64,000 nucleotides of DNA, taken from the NCBI GenBank assembly GCA_036245525.1, contig BTPG01000006.1, forward strand, positions 75,957,227-76,021,226. The letters are read 5' to 3'. The first letter of the stretch is position 1, and each line of letters begins with the position of its first letter. The notes under the pieces are model-generated. The model worked only from the letters and a program-made list of their open reading frames with translations, had not been told where the DNA came from and ran no database searches. Below, piece after piece: positions 63,982 through 64,000 of this stretch. Made by a program: the position numbers and the translations under genes. The stretch comes from Semisulcospira habei. Lineage: Eukaryota; Mollusca; Gastropoda; Semisulcospiridae.

Positions 63982-64000
63982 GTGTGTGTTTACCATAATC

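Noticed and set aside
63366..63569. Small open frame after MAM 14 exon 1
   Set aside because: It is intronic, contains a decayed hairpin (GCAGCCACAGG near 63411) and a T/G-rich run, and has no coding signature.
2148..63769. CRISPR array made of repeated palindromes
   Set aside because: Copies are irregularly spaced by hundreds to thousands of bases in an intron-containing animal gene, and there are no cas genes.

Overview
The window is animal genomic DNA, most likely from a mollusc or related lophotrochozoan. The grounds are GT-AG introns, long CA/GT microsatellites, several metazoan non-LTR retrotransposon remnants, DIRS-type tyrosine-recombinase retroelements, tRNA-derived SINEs and very many short palindromic elements. 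The clade is inferred from the repeat mix, not proved.

One gene on the + strand runs through the whole window and continues past both edges. I read 44 exons (579 to 63981) that join into one uninterrupted frame of about 7.3 kb (roughly 2,400 codons). They encode 13 complete MAM domains and most of a fourteenth, with short Thr/Pro/Ala-rich linkers. A typical domain has three exons. Exon 1 carries two cysteines and ends GTGPS-DHT-G. Exon 2 starts G-YY-Y-E-S and carries C-L-FWYHMYG and G-QG-W. Exon 3 is [15 protein letters not shown]...-C. Domain borders and the exon 1/2 junction are phase 1; the exon 2/3 junction is phase 0. No signal peptide, membrane segment or other domain type is in the window, so this is an internal part of a large, presumably extracellular or membrane-anchored adhesion-type protein.

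The introns are packed with mobile DNA. From left to right: a LINE with RT and RNase H remnants (about 9.19-11.42 kb); a DIRS-like element on + (16.5-23.0 kb); a CR1/L2-like LINE fragment (27.1-28.7 kb) carrying a 583-bp Penelope-like insertion; a tRNA-type SINE with a pentanucleotide tail (32.3-32.8 kb); a 5'-truncated LINE with an almost intact RT ORF and poly(A) tail (36.1-37.9 kb); a second SINE (38.6-38.8 kb); a 2,150-bp solo-LTR-like element (41.5-43.7 kb); and a second DIRS-like element on - (56.0-61.5 kb). The two DIRS copies lie in the same type of intron (MAM exon 1/exon 2) of MAM 4 and MAM 13.

The most unusual feature is some 60 short palindromic elements, many flanked by TTAA, in several families spread through nearly every intron. 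One hairpin core occurs in elements with at least three kinds of terminal sequence. Copies differ from one another by matched substitutions in both hairpin arms. Several lie within 20 nt of splice sites, and larger transposons have inserted into some of them. They look like piggyBac-type MITEs, but the arm covariation and shared core deserve analysis.
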